Below are positions 38,888 through 48,122 of a stretch of 64,000 nucleotides of DNA, in pieces. The first letter of the stretch is position 1, and each line of letters opens with the position of its first letter. The notes under the pieces were generated by a model that saw only the letters and a list, made by a program, of their open reading frames with translations, had not been told where the DNA came from and did not search any database. Both the position numbers and the translations under genes were made by a program. This DNA comes from an uncultured Eubacteriales bacterium (GTDB taxonomy: Bacteria > Bacillota > Clostridia > Oscillospirales > CAG-272), in NCBI GenBank assembly GCA_934373635.1, contig CAKROZ010000003.1:1-64000 (forward strand), in the 5' to 3' direction.

Positions 38888-39866
38888 TGCATCTTACCTC
38901 CTTTTCGGGATAGAAACAACGGATGAGCTGCCCGTTCCCCGCGTCGATGAGCGCGGGCTCTTCGTTCAGGCACTTCTCGGTGCAGTATTTGCAACGGGGG
39001 GCGAATTTGCACCCCTTCGGCAGAGCGAGCGGGTGCGGAACAACACCCGGAATCGGCTCGAGTTTCTCATCGATCGCGTCGAGACGCGGGATCGAGTACA
39101 TGAGCCCCTCGGTATAGGGATGGCTCTTTTTGCAATTGGTGAAGATCGTGTTGGCGCTCGCACGCTCTACGACCTGCCCGCAATACATAACGACAACATC
39201 GTCCGCCATCTCGTTGATAACACCGAGGTCGTGCGTGATGAAGATGATGGAGGTCCCGTTCTCTCTTTGCAGATCGTTCATCAGACGAAGGATCTGTGCC
39301 TGAATCGTCACGTCGAGCGCGGTGGTCGGCTCGTCGGCGATCAGGATCTTCGGTCGGCAGGCGAGCGCCATCGCGATCATCACGCGCTGACGCATACCGC
39401 CCGAAAGCTGATGCGGGTACTGCCGCATGACCGCCTCGGGGTTCGGGATCTGCACGTCGTAAAGCATCTCGACGGCGTGCTCCATGGCTTCCTTCTTCTT
39501 CATTCCTTGGTGGATCATGAAGGGTTCGGCAAGCTGACGCCCGATGGTGAAAACGGGGTTCAGTGAGGTCATCGGCTCTTGGAAAATAACCGAGATCTTG
39601 TTCCCTCGAATGTCGCACATCTGTGCCTCCGAGAGCTTTGTCAGATCGGTCCCCTCAAAGAGTACCTCGCCGCTCGCGATATAGCCGTTTCCGTCGAGAA
39701 GGCGGAGGATGCTCATCGCGGAGACGGATTTTCCCGAGCCGGATTCCCCGACGATACCAATCGTGCGGGCAGGCTCAAGCGTATAGGACACATCGTTGAC
39801 TGCCTTCACGATGCCTTTTTTTGTGGTGAAATAGGTGTGCAGATTTTTCACTTCAAGCAGTGGCAT
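38853..39866 (-). CDS. oppD: Oligopeptide ABC transporter ATPase (OppD-like)
   Basis: A 337-residue ATPase of normal length, powering peptide import. Walker A GESGSGKS, Q-loop VIFQEPMTSLNP, signature LSGGMRQR, Walker B ILIADEPTTALD, switch FITHDLGVI. The C-terminal OppD/DppD domain has the typical Cys pattern (CKFAPRCKYCTEKC) that can bind iron-sulfur in some homologues. ATG 39866 has GGGAGG at proper distance; the GTG three codons earlier overlaps it. Start lies just after the oppC stop. Confidence 0.96.
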   Translation of the reverse strand: MPLLEVKNLHTYFTTKKGIVKAVNDVSYTLEPARTIGIVGESGSGKSVSAMSILRLLDGNGYIASGEVLFEGTDLTKLSEAQMCDIRGNKISVIFQEPMTSLNPVFTIGRQLAEPFMIHQGMKKKEAMEHAVEMLYDVQIPNPEAVMRQYPHQLSGGMRQRVMIAMALACRPKILIADEPTTALDVTIQAQILRLMNDLQRENGTSIIFITHDLGVINEMADDVVVMYCGQVVERASANTIFTNCKKSHPYTEGLMYSIPRLDAIDEKLEPIPGVVPHPLALPKGCKFAPRCKYCTEKCLNEEPALIDAGNGQLIRCFYPEKEVRCSEEHRKLTVHQ

Positions 39867-39871
39867 TCCCG

Positions 39872-41935
39872 TCACCTCCCAACATCGGATTTCGGATCCA
39901 TCACATCACGGAGCGCGTCGCCGATAATGTTGATGCAAATGGTAGTTATCATGAGGAAGATGGAGGGAAAGACCCACAACCACCAGTAATTCTGTATGAC
40001 AATGGAGTTGTTGGCACCGTCGAGCATGTTACCCCATGTGGGACGCGGAAGCCTGACGCCGAAGCCGAGGTAGGAAAGCGACGACTCCGTCAGCATACAT
40101 CCGGCGAAATCCAAAGTCATGGAAACAATGATGATGGAAATGACGTTCGGCAGAATATGCTTGAAGGCGATTTTACTCTCCTTGACACCCATGGCTTTTG
40201 CCGCCGTGACAAATTCCTTTTCACGCTCGGCAAGCACCTGCCCTCTGACAAGTCGGGCAAGCCCCGGCCACGAAAGAACACCGAGAATCACCATAATCAA
40301 TACGATTCTCGTGGTTTCCGAAAGTCCGAGCTGCTGCACGATAAGAGAGAGAATGAGTGCGAACGGAAGAAACGGAATCGCCGAAACGACCTCCGCAATC
40401 CGCATGAGCAGCATATCCAACCACCCGCCGAAGTATCCGGAAAGGCATCCGACAATAATTCCGATGATGGAAGATATAATGACCGCAATGGCACCGATGG
40501 TCATCGTCAGACGTCCGCCGTTGACGATTCGCGTCCAAATGTCCCGTCCGTCTTTGTCGGTCCCCATCAGATACCCGCGCAGGCCCCAGGTGGCGAGCAG
40601 CTTCCCGTCGGAATCCACCGCATAGTTCTGAAAAGGTCCAGTGAAAATCTCCGAAACGCCCGAGAGGTTCTTCGGCGTCGCGGACTGCTTCCATGTGTTG
40701 CTGCCCCACGAGAGGACCGTCCCCTTGTCGGTGATGGCATTGTAATGCTTCTGTCCGGCGGATACGCTGACAAAGCTCTCGTCCTTCGGCGGAATCGGCG
40801 TGAGGTCCTCTCCGCTTCCCATCGTACCGGAGGTCACGACACTGCCGTCACTCAAAACAAACGCGCAGGAACTGGCAGCGGCGGCAATATCTTTTACAAG
40901 CAGCCCCTGTTCTTTCAGATATTCCTGTAGTTTTACACGCGTTTTTACGCCATCAATGTAAACATTTGCGTACTTAAATGGATTATTTGCGCCGACATTA
41001 AAGGTTCCGTCCTTCATGAGGAGGACTGCCGCATTGTTGGTGAATACCACTTTTTCGACGCCGGTCAGATTCTTGACCTCCGTCATGTTGGTAGCACCGA
41101 TGCTGTGGTTTCCCCACATATACAGCTTCCCGTCATTCATGACGATTGCCGTCACCTGATTGCCGCAGACCACCTGTCTGACCTCGTTTGCATCGAGCTT
41201 TCCATTCAGAATAATGTTCGGTGCATAGGTATAAATAAACATGTTGCCCGGCTTATCCTTCGGCGGCTCGCCGTATTGCGCATTCGTGTTTACGCCCCAG
41301 CCGTAAACCGTGCCGTCCTCCGCGATGGCAATGCAATGGTCGGTGCCTGCCGCAATGTGAACGATGCGATTGTTCTTCACCTCATCCGGAATTGCGGACA
41401 GATTGGTAAGGAGCAGCTTGGTATCTCCCCAAATATATACCTTTCCCGATTTGGACAGACCGAGCGTAAATTTCGACGCAGAGGAAATCTCGGCAATCTC
41501 TCCTCGCATTTCGGAGGGGACCGCCATCATATTGAGACCGGGGGCGACATATCCCTGCGTTACTTCATAGTAAGCAAGATCGAGCGGATAGAAAAGCGGT
41601 CCGATCAGCATCACAAGAAAGACGAAAAGAAAGATGATGAGAGCACCGACCGCAAGCTTTTTTTGAAAAAACGCCTTCAGTCGTTGCTTGCCGGGACTTA
41701 AAATCTCTTCCACCGCAAAAACATCGTTCTTCTTTTCGTTCTTCTTTTCGTTCTTCTTTTCTTTGTTCTTCAGCTCACGGAAAAGCGTATTGCTCGCGCC
41801 GAAAAACGCGCGCTTCAGCCAATTCCAAAGCGTTCCGAAAAAGCGAACGATCACATTCGGTTTGGTTTCCGTGCACGATACTTCGGTAACGGCGGGTGTA
41901 TTTCGTGTTTCGTTGCTCTTTTTGTTTTCTTCCAC
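39872..41935 (-). CDS. oppC: Oligopeptide ABC transporter permease (OppC-like) with inserted seven-blade RCC1-like propeller
   Basis: A 687-residue permease, more than double the usual size. Residues 1-90 are cytoplasmic with a Lys/Glu/Asn repeat (KNEKKNEKKND). TM1 is about 93-118 (AVGALIIFLFVFLVMLIGPLF, OppC_N type). Residues about 145-453 hold seven RCC1-like blades: KSGKVYIWGD, EDGTVYGWGVN, NDGKLYMWGN, KDGTFNVGAN, SDGSVVTSGT, DKGTVLSWGS, SDGKLLATWG. The permease resumes at MGTDKDGRDIWTRIVNGGR (457-475), where normal OppC has GTDxxGRD, and has the EAA loop AAKAMGVKESKIAFKHILPN. The propeller must lie outside the membrane, between TM1 and the core. GTG start, GGAGG 7 nt upstream. Confidence 0.95.
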   Translation of the reverse strand: MEENKKSNETRNTPAVTEVSCTETKPNVIVRFFGTLWNWLKRAFFGASNTLFRELKNKEKKNEKKNEKKNDVFAVEEILSPGKQRLKAFFQKKLAVGALIIFLFVFLVMLIGPLFYPLDLAYYEVTQGYVAPGLNMMAVPSEMRGEIAEISSASKFTLGLSKSGKVYIWGDTKLLLTNLSAIPDEVKNNRIVHIAAGTDHCIAIAEDGTVYGWGVNTNAQYGEPPKDKPGNMFIYTYAPNIILNGKLDANEVRQVVCGNQVTAIVMNDGKLYMWGNHSIGATNMTEVKNLTGVEKVVFTNNAAVLLMKDGTFNVGANNPFKYANVYIDGVKTRVKLQEYLKEQGLLVKDIAAAASSCAFVLSDGSVVTSGTMGSGEDLTPIPPKDESFVSVSAGQKHYNAITDKGTVLSWGSNTWKQSATPKNLSGVSEIFTGPFQNYAVDSDGKLLATWGLRGYLMGTDKDGRDIWTRIVNGGRLTMTIGAIAVIISSIIGIIVGCLSGYFGGWLDMLLMRIAEVVSAIPFLPFALILSLIVQQLGLSETTRIVLIMVILGVLSWPGLARLVRGQVLAEREKEFVTAAKAMGVKESKIAFKHILPNVISIIIVSMTLDFAGCMLTESSLSYLGFGVRLPRPTWGNMLDGANNSIVIQNYWWLWVFPSIFLMITTICINIIGDALRDVMDPKSDVGR
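40577..41503 (-). other. RCC1-like seven-blade propeller domain inside oppC
   Basis: Codons 145-453. Each blade has the pattern hydrophobic-x-DG-x-(V/L)-Y-x-WG. Seven blades are the number of a complete RCC1 ring, so the insert is probably a closed folded domain. Blade 4 lacks the WG pair. Confidence 0.9.
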
Positions 41936-41947
41936 GATTTTCCCTCC

Positions 41948-42964
41948 TTACTTATTTACGCGCACACGCGGGTCAACAAGACCATATGACAAGTCGATGA
42001 TCAGATTTCCTGCCAGACCGAGAATCACATAGAACATCTGCAATGCTATCGCTACTTCGAAGTCATTGGTCCGCAATGCGTTAATATAGAATTTTCCGAG
42101 ACCGTTCAGACCAAACATGGACTCGATAATCAGCGAACCGGAAAAAATACCGAGGAACCACCCGATGACAAGCGTCACGATCGGAATCAGCGCATTTCGC
42201 CACGCGTGGCTGTATATCACGACCTTCTCCTTCAGCCCCTTCGCCCGTGCCGTGCGGATACAGTCCATGGAAAGTGCCTCAATCATCGAGGAACGTACAT
42301 AGCGCGTCATTCCGCCGAGCGAACAGAAGGTCATCACAATCAAAGGCAAAGCCATATAATAGAGCTTATCGAGAAACAGACGAAAGCCCGTATAATTTGA
42401 GTTTGGCGTACTCATTCCCGAAACGGGAAAAATCTTCAAAATAACGGCAAAGAGCCAAATGAAGACAATGGCAATGATAAAGGTCGGAATCGAATACCCG
42501 ACGATGGAACCGACCTGAATCACCGTGTCCCGACGACTTCCCTTCTTTACCGCACAGAAAATCCCGAGAGGAATCGTAATGCCGAGAGCGAGAATCGTCG
42601 CGAATATATTGATAAATACCGTGTTTTTCAAGGGCTCGGAAATAATATTGATAACATCCGTCTTAAATTCGTAGCTGTAACCGAAATTCCCCTGAATCAA
42701 TCCGTTGAAGGTGCCGTTGAGTGGCGCGAGGCCCATCCAATACAAGTAGCGCATGACAAGCGGCTCGTCCAATCCCATTTGCTTTCGCAGGGCCTGATAC
42801 ACCGCCTCATATCTTCCTTCTTTTTGCAGCTGAACCGCCTGACTCGAGAGGCGAAGCTGCGCATAGTCAATGTTGATGCAATTGAAAATGATAAAAAGCA
42901 GAAAAGAGAGGATCAGTGCGACAAGCAGAATATAAAAAATTCTTTTCAGTATATACTTGACCAT
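41948..42964 (-). CDS. oppB: Oligopeptide ABC transporter permease (OppB-like)
   Basis: A 338-residue permease with six membrane segments. N-terminal MVKYILKRIFYILLVALILSF, then a substrate-facing loop, and the EAA motif ARAKGLKEKVVIYSHAWRNALIP. C-terminal FGLNGLGKFYINALRTNDFEV is typical of OppB/DppB. There is no insertion here, unlike its partner OppC. GGAG precedes ATG 42964. Two hairpins (42980-43047) lie between oppA and this gene. Confidence 0.96.
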   Translation of the reverse strand: MVKYILKRIFYILLVALILSFLLFIIFNCINIDYAQLRLSSQAVQLQKEGRYEAVYQALRKQMGLDEPLVMRYLYWMGLAPLNGTFNGLIQGNFGYSYEFKTDVINIISEPLKNTVFINIFATILALGITIPLGIFCAVKKGSRRDTVIQVGSIVGYSIPTFIIAIVFIWLFAVILKIFPVSGMSTPNSNYTGFRLFLDKLYYMALPLIVMTFCSLGGMTRYVRSSMIEALSMDCIRTARAKGLKEKVVIYSHAWRNALIPIVTLVIGWFLGIFSGSLIIESMFGLNGLGKFYINALRTNDFEVAIALQMFYVILGLAGNLIIDLSYGLVDPRVRVNK

Positions 42965-42979
42965 AGTTTCTCCTTTTGA

Positions 42980-43047
42980 CCAAAAGTGCTACGACGGGAT
43001 GTCGTAGCACTTTTGGTGACGGTGCTTCGCAGACGGCGAAGCCGTCC
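42980..43047 (-). other. Two hairpins between oppA and oppB
   Basis: A perfect 16-bp stem CCAAAAGTGCTACGAC / GTCGTAGCACTTTTGG (42980-43016), then GACGGTGCTTCGC / GGCGAAGCCGTC (43018-43047, one bulge). Such structures often end or protect most binding-protein mRNA, so that more OppA than permease is made. Confidence 0.75.
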
Positions 43048-43063
43048 GGGCTGTTTGAAGATA

Positions 43064-45169
43064 TTACTGAGCAGTCTTATCGTAGCAGTAAAGAATCGCG
43101 TCGACGGCACTCCAGTCAGGGTTTACTTCGTAATTCGCGATCTTCGAGTTGTAGAAGTCGTGATAGAGATCGGAGTAAAGCGTGATTTCGGGAAGCACTT
43201 CATTCCAACGAATGATATACTGCTCCCAATACTGCTTGAATTCCTCTTTGGTGTTTGCCTTGTATACCATGTTCCAGGAAAGCTCGTCGAGCTCCTTGTC
43301 GGCAAAGTACCCTTGGTTACCCTGCGCCATATACATATTCCATACCGCAAGAATCGTCGCGTTCTCTGCGTCAGAATACTTCGCGGCATCCGCCTCCGTA
43401 TAGGTGGCGCCTTCGCAAGGCGTAACACCAGCAAAGGTAATGTTGGAAAGCGAATACTTCGTCATCCAATAGCCCGCATAGTCGTAAACCGGAGTAAAGC
43501 CCGTGCCGAGGTTGAAGAGGCTGTACTGCGGATTGTTCTCGAACGTATCCTTTCTGTAAAGCGCATTGAGAAGCACGGGGAACTGAACGACATCCTGGTT
43601 GATGACCATGCCCGCCTGCGCCGTCGTGGGAGCTTCCTTCAGCATCGTGACAAGCAGCTCGGATACGGGGTTGTCGGTCGTGGAGCACCAGCTGAGTGCC
43701 AAAGGCATATAGTAGTCTTCCCCGACTTTCACCGTCTTATAATTGCCGCTCTTATAGGTGGCGTTGCCGTTGATCGCCGCTTCCGCCGCGGTCAGCTTCT
43801 TATAACGGGTACCGCTCGTATACGCACTGCCGTCGGCGGCGTATACCCATCCGTCCTCTTTCAGAAGCTCCATCGCCTGATCCACGCTGAACGCATAAGC
43901 CTTCAGCTTGGGCTCGAGATCATCCTTCGTCTCCTGATACATCCAGCTGGCAAGGCCGTAGGGTCCCTTCACAAGACTGCCGTAGCCCTTCGTGTAGGTG
44001 GAGGCAAAAGCGGTTTTATCGAGCAGATGGCTCAGAGCGTGACGCACATTCTTAAACTGCGTCGGACCGTAGTCGTTGACGAGCTGAAGCTTGCCGTAGC
44101 CCGCTCTCAGATAGTTGGTGTAGGTAAGCTTTCCGTCGCTCAGCATGGCAGCCGCAAGACCGGAGTTAATCTCATCACCGCCGGAAACGCCGGAGATGAT
44201 ATCCACACCGCCGCTCTTCAGAAGGTCCATCTGTGTCTTCGTAACGACGAGTCTGTAGGTGATATCCTTGATATGAGGCTTCTGACCCTCGAAGTTGCCG
44301 AGATACTGTGTATTGATGGTCAGCTTCGCGGTCTTTTCACCCTTGTTGAATTCCACAAACCTATAAGGACCGGAGCAGGGACGCTCGGGCGTTGTATCAT
44401 AACGCGCCTTTTCAATCTGCGCCGCCTTCACATAGGTTTCCGTTCCGTTCGCGTCGGTCGTCTTTTCATACCACTTTTCGGTAAGATACGCACCCTGACC
44501 GTCGTCGCGGACATCCACATCCGCGCCGAGCCACAGCTTCAGCGGATACGGAGAGAATGCCGCATAGGTGTTTTCATAGTAGTACGGGAAAAACTCTGCC
44601 TTCATCTGATACGAGAAGGTGTACTCATCGTACAGACGGATTCCCGTAAACGGTGTGGGAGAGGTAGCGACATTGAAGGCTTCGTTGCCGACATACGAGG
44701 TTCCGCTGACCGCGGTTACCCCGGCACCGAGACAGACGGGAGACGCCATCAGAAGCGAGTAGGCGACATAGTCCTTCGCGGTGATCGGTGTGCCATCGGA
44801 ATACTTCAGATTATCGTTAATGGTAATCTTGAACGTCTTGCTTCCGTCCGCATTGTCGATAATCTCTTTATTCTTGACAACGACCTTTGTGTCCCAGACA
44901 TACTCGCCGTTCTTATTCTGCTGAACGCACGAATATCCGTTGGTGAGGGTACGGATGTCCTTATCGGCGGCATTGTTGCCCCATGCGGTACTGACAAAGT
45001 CACTGCCGGACAGCTCGGTGGAGTTACCGATAATGATGGAACCGCCGACCTTGACGGTATCTTCGGTACCCGGATCGGGGGGCGGTGTCGGTTTGTCGCC
45101 GCAGGAAGCAAGAATTGTGACAACCATGCACAACACCATGAGCAGGGAAAGAATTCTAATCTTTCTCAT
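43064..45169 (-). CDS. oppA: Oligopeptide-binding lipoprotein (OppA-like, SBP family 5)
   Basis: A 701-residue extracellular binding protein; the first gene of the operon. The signal ends in lipobox LASC, then a Pro-rich linker (GDKPTPPPDPG). The SBP_bac_5 domain shows the typical FKITINDNLKYSDGTPITAKDYVAYS start and, later, RHALSHLLDK. It is longer than the common 540-600 residues, so the ligand could be a larger peptide or another compound. AGGAGG lies 9 nt before ATG 45169. It is transcribed from the promoter at 45336-45364. Confidence 0.95.
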   Translation of the reverse strand: MRKIRILSLLMVLCMVVTILASCGDKPTPPPDPGTEDTVKVGGSIIIGNSTELSGSDFVSTAWGNNAADKDIRTLTNGYSCVQQNKNGEYVWDTKVVVKNKEIIDNADGSKTFKITINDNLKYSDGTPITAKDYVAYSLLMASPVCLGAGVTAVSGTSYVGNEAFNVATSPTPFTGIRLYDEYTFSYQMKAEFFPYYYENTYAAFSPYPLKLWLGADVDVRDDGQGAYLTEKWYEKTTDANGTETYVKAAQIEKARYDTTPERPCSGPYRFVEFNKGEKTAKLTINTQYLGNFEGQKPHIKDITYRLVVTKTQMDLLKSGGVDIISGVSGGDEINSGLAAAMLSDGKLTYTNYLRAGYGKLQLVNDYGPTQFKNVRHALSHLLDKTAFASTYTKGYGSLVKGPYGLASWMYQETKDDLEPKLKAYAFSVDQAMELLKEDGWVYAADGSAYTSGTRYKKLTAAEAAINGNATYKSGNYKTVKVGEDYYMPLALSWCSTTDNPVSELLVTMLKEAPTTAQAGMVINQDVVQFPVLLNALYRKDTFENNPQYSLFNLGTGFTPVYDYAGYWMTKYSLSNITFAGVTPCEGATYTEADAAKYSDAENATILAVWNMYMAQGNQGYFADKELDELSWNMVYKANTKEEFKQYWEQYIIRWNEVLPEITLYSDLYHDFYNSKIANYEVNPDWSAVDAILYCYDKTAQ

Positions 45170-45335
45170 TTTGGAATTTCCTCCTAAATAAAATTATATA
45201 CAGACGGTCGCACCGTGTATATTTCAAAGAATCGGGTTGCCCGGAAGCGGGATCGCCCCGGACGGTATTTGCTTCATCCCGCAAAAGTGACGCAAGGGAG
45301 ACAAGCAAAGGCGTAATTGTTCTAACTTATTTTTC

Positions 45336-45364
45336 ATTATAGCACTTACATCGCAAAATGTCAA
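45336..45364 (-). promoter_or_regulatory. Promoter of the opp operon
   Basis: Minus strand TTGACA (45359-45364), 17-nt spacer, TATAAT (45336-45341): full consensus, leaving a leader of about 165 nt. The remaining gap to livF (45365-45483) holds nothing else I recognise, and no strong terminator for the liv operon. Confidence 0.93.
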
Positions 45365-45483
45365 GCGGTTTCTGAATATTTTCTCTATAAAAATTCATAA
45401 TTTCCGGTTATTCATCATAGTGTCTTTCGAAATGCAACAAAACCTGCATTTTCTTGCAATTTTTGATTCATTCCACCTGCATT

Positions 45484-46197
45484 TTATCCGCCGAGGTAGG
45501 CGCGCATGACCGCTTCATCGTGCAAAAGCGCGTCGCCGCTTCCCTCTCGGACGATCTCGCCGATCTCGAGGACGTAGGCACGGTCGGAGACCGAGAGCGC
45601 CTTTTTCGCGTTCTGCTCCACGAGCAGGACGGTCGTCCCCCGTCGGTTCACCTCCTCGATCATATCGAAGACGCCCGAGACGTAAAGTGGTGAAAGTCCC
45701 ATGCTCGGCTCGTCGAGGAGCAGAAGCTTCGGCGCCGACATCAGCGCGCGGCTCATGGCGAGCATCTGCTGCTCTCCCCCCGAGAGGGTACCCGCGATCT
45801 GATTTCTGCGGTCTTTTAAGATCGGAAAATGCGTATACATTTCCTCGAGGCGCTCCTCCATCTCGCGGCGGCTCCCCTTCACGGAGTAGTAGCCGAGCTT
45901 CAGATTTTCAAGCACCGTCTGCTCTCCGAAGATGCGGCGCCCCTCGGGCACCTGCGCCATCCCGTAGGAAACGAGGGTATGCGCGGGCGTCGCGGTGATG
46001 TCGCGTCCGTCCATCGTCACCCTGCCTCCCGCCTTTGGGAGCAGTCCCGCGAGCGCGTGCATGACGGTGGTCTTCCCCGCGCCGTTGGCGCCGATGAGGG
46101 AGACGATCTCTCCCTGCTCGACGGAGAAGGAGATGCCCTTCACGGCTTTGATGAGACCGTAGCTCACCGACAGGTCACAAACTTCAAGTAATGCCAT
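45484..46197 (-). CDS. livF: Branched-chain amino acid ABC transporter ATPase LivF
   Basis: A 237-residue ATPase of the Liv system. Walker A GANGAGKTT, Q-loop QVPEGRRIF, signature LSGGEQQML, Walker B KLLLLDEPSMGLSP, switch VEQNAKKAL (His replaced by Asn, usual in LivF). It is last in the five-gene liv operon, 12 nt after livG. AAGGAG precedes ATG 46197. Confidence 0.96.
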   Translation of the reverse strand: MALLEVCDLSVSYGLIKAVKGISFSVEQGEIVSLIGANGAGKTTVMHALAGLLPKAGGRVTMDGRDITATPAHTLVSYGMAQVPEGRRIFGEQTVLENLKLGYYSVKGSRREMEERLEEMYTHFPILKDRRNQIAGTLSGGEQQMLAMSRALMSAPKLLLLDEPSMGLSPLYVSGVFDMIEEVNRRGTTVLLVEQNAKKALSVSDRAYVLEIGEIVREGSGDALLHDEAVMRAYLGG

Positions 46198-46209
46198 GGG
46201 ATCTCCTTT

Positions 46210-46974
46210 CTACGCGCCGAGGTAGGCGCGCACGACTTCGGGATCGCGGAGGACGGTCGCCGTCTCTCCCTCGGCGAGGATCTCGCCGAAGTTCAGGACG
46301 GTCAGTCGGTCGCAAAGTCCCGAGACAAAGCTCATATCATGCTCGATCAAAAGAATAGTAAGGTCGAAGCGGTCGCGAATGAAGCGCACCGTTTCCTGAA
46401 GCTCCGCCGTCTCCTGCGGGTTCATGCCCGCGGCGGGCTCGTCGAGGAGCAGAAGCTTCGGATGCGTCGCGACGGCGCGGGCGATCTCGAGCTTTCTCTG
46501 CTTTCCGTAGGGAAGCCCCGAGGAGAGCGTATGCCGCTCCTCGTCGAGTCCGAACACGCGGAGGATGTCTCTCGCTTCATCGTGGATCTTTTCTTCCGCG
46601 CGTCTATGGCGCGGGAGGCGGAAAATGCTCTCGAAGACGGTACATTCCGCGCTGTTGCCGAGTCCCGTCATGACGTTGGAGATCACCGACATATTGGAGA
46701 ACAGGCGGATATTCTGAAAGGTGCGGGCAATGCCGCGGCGGTTGATCTCGATCGGGCTCCTGCCCGTCAGATCCTCCCCGTCGAGGAAGAAGCGCCCCGT
46801 CGTCGGTCGGTAGACGCCCGCGAGCAGGTTGAAGACGGTGGTCTTCCCCGCCCCGTTCGGTCCGATGAGTCCGTAGATCTCGCCTTTTTTAATGCCGAGG
46901 TTGACCCCCTGCACCGCCTTCAGACCTCCGAAGGAAATGCCGAGATCGCGGGTCTCGAGAAGAAGCTCACTCAC
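46210..46974 (-). CDS. livG: Branched-chain amino acid ABC transporter ATPase LivG
   Basis: A 254-residue ATPase. Walker A GPNGAGKTT, the family motif ARTFQNIRLFSNMSV, signature LPYGKQRKLEIARA (LSYGQ in others), Walker B LLLLDEPAAGMNP, switch LIEHDMSFV. The start is taken as GTG 46974 because AGGAGG lies 8 nt upstream; the GTG at 46983 overlaps it. It overlaps livM by 8 nt. Confidence 0.95.
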   Translation of the reverse strand: MSELLLETRDLGISFGGLKAVQGVNLGIKKGEIYGLIGPNGAGKTTVFNLLAGVYRPTTGRFFLDGEDLTGRSPIEINRRGIARTFQNIRLFSNMSVISNVMTGLGNSAECTVFESIFRLPRHRRAEEKIHDEARDILRVFGLDEERHTLSSGLPYGKQRKLEIARAVATHPKLLLLDEPAAGMNPQETAELQETVRFIRDRFDLTILLIEHDMSFVSGLCDRLTVLNFGEILAEGETATVLRDPEVVRAYLGA

Positions 46975-48121
46975 GGGGCTCACCTCCTTTTCCCTCCTGT
47001 CCGGGTCTATCGGGCGTGAAGGCGCGGTCGGGCTGCATATCGGTCGACAGGATCGCGTCCATCGGAATTTTCGTCGGGATTTTATCCCATGCGGCGCTCT
47101 CGCTGTCTTCCTCCGCCTTTTTCGGGAAAAGGCGTCTTGAAAGTCTTGTCCAAAGCGCGCCGAGATTATACTTTTCTCTCACGCGGCGAAGCGCGGGTGC
47201 ATTGTTCCAGACGACGAGCAGGATCAGGATCAGTGCATAGATCAGATTTCGGACAGCGGCGTCGAGAGAGAGAGCCGTCGTCAGCTTCACGTCGATAAAG
47301 GTCAGGGCAGCAGCGGAAAGCAGGGTGCCCGTAATGTTGCCCATGCCGCCGAGCACGACCATGACGAGAATGTCGATCGACGTATTGAAGGAGAAGTAGC
47401 CGTAATCCACGGGTGAGGTATGATGTGCATACACGACACCCGCGATGCCCGCGAAGAACGCGGCAATGACGAAGACCGTCAGCTTGTATTTCGTGACGGC
47501 GATGCCCGAGGTACGGGCGGCGATCTCACTGTCGCGGATCGCTTTAATGGCTCTGCCGTGCTTGGAATCCATGAGATTCTGCACCACGAAGAGGGTCAGG
47601 AGCACGAGAAGAAGCGCGGGGATATAGAGCTTCGTTCCGAATTTGACGGAGGAGGTATCGAGTCCGAGCGCACCGCCGAACGTCGCCTGATTGCGGAACA
47701 CCGTGCGCACGATCTCGCCGAAGGCGAGCGTGACAATCGCGAGGTAGTCCCCCTTGAGTCTAAGGGTCGGCACGCCGATGACAAATCCCGCGAGCGCGGC
47801 AGCGAGACCGCCGATCACAACCGAAAGAAGCAGGACGACGATACCCGAGCCGATCGCGCCGCGGAGCGCCACGGCGGCATATCCACCGATGTACGCACCG
47901 ACGCACATAAAGCCCGCATGTCCGAGGGAAAGCTCCCCGAGGAAGCCCACCACAAGGTTCAGCGACACGGCGAGGATCATCGAGATCGCGATCTGCGTCA
48001 GGAGGTTTGCATCCGTGCGTTTGAGCACCCCGAGAAGGTCGAGAGCAAGGAAGATCAGAAGCAGGGCGGCGGCAATCAGATAGTTTCTGTACTTTTTCAG
48101 AGAAAAGCGGAAGGTCTTCAT
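46967..48121 (-). CDS. livM: Branched-chain amino acid ABC transporter permease LivM
   Basis: A 384-residue permease with eight to nine membrane segments. Typical blocks: LVVGFLGELSLGHAGFMCVGAY and the EAA-like RAIKAIRDSEIAARTSGI. It has an extra charged cytoplasmic tail of about 70 residues at the C-terminus (ending GQEGKGGEPRE), longer than in most LivM. It starts one base after the livH stop. Confidence 0.95.
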   Translation of the reverse strand: MKTFRFSLKKYRNYLIAAALLLIFLALDLLGVLKRTDANLLTQIAISMILAVSLNLVVGFLGELSLGHAGFMCVGAYIGGYAAVALRGAIGSGIVVLLLSVVIGGLAAALAGFVIGVPTLRLKGDYLAIVTLAFGEIVRTVFRNQATFGGALGLDTSSVKFGTKLYIPALLLVLLTLFVVQNLMDSKHGRAIKAIRDSEIAARTSGIAVTKYKLTVFVIAAFFAGIAGVVYAHHTSPVDYGYFSFNTSIDILVMVVLGGMGNITGTLLSAAALTFIDVKLTTALSLDAAVRNLIYALILILLVVWNNAPALRRVREKYNLGALWTRLSRRLFPKKAEEDSESAAWDKIPTKIPMDAILSTDMQPDRAFTPDRPGQEGKGGEPRE

Positions 48122-48122
48122 C

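Noticed and set aside
42986..45187. 733-codon plus-strand frame opposite oppA
   Set aside because: The minus strand holds a complete lipoprotein with signal and binding-protein motifs; the plus frame is a shadow.
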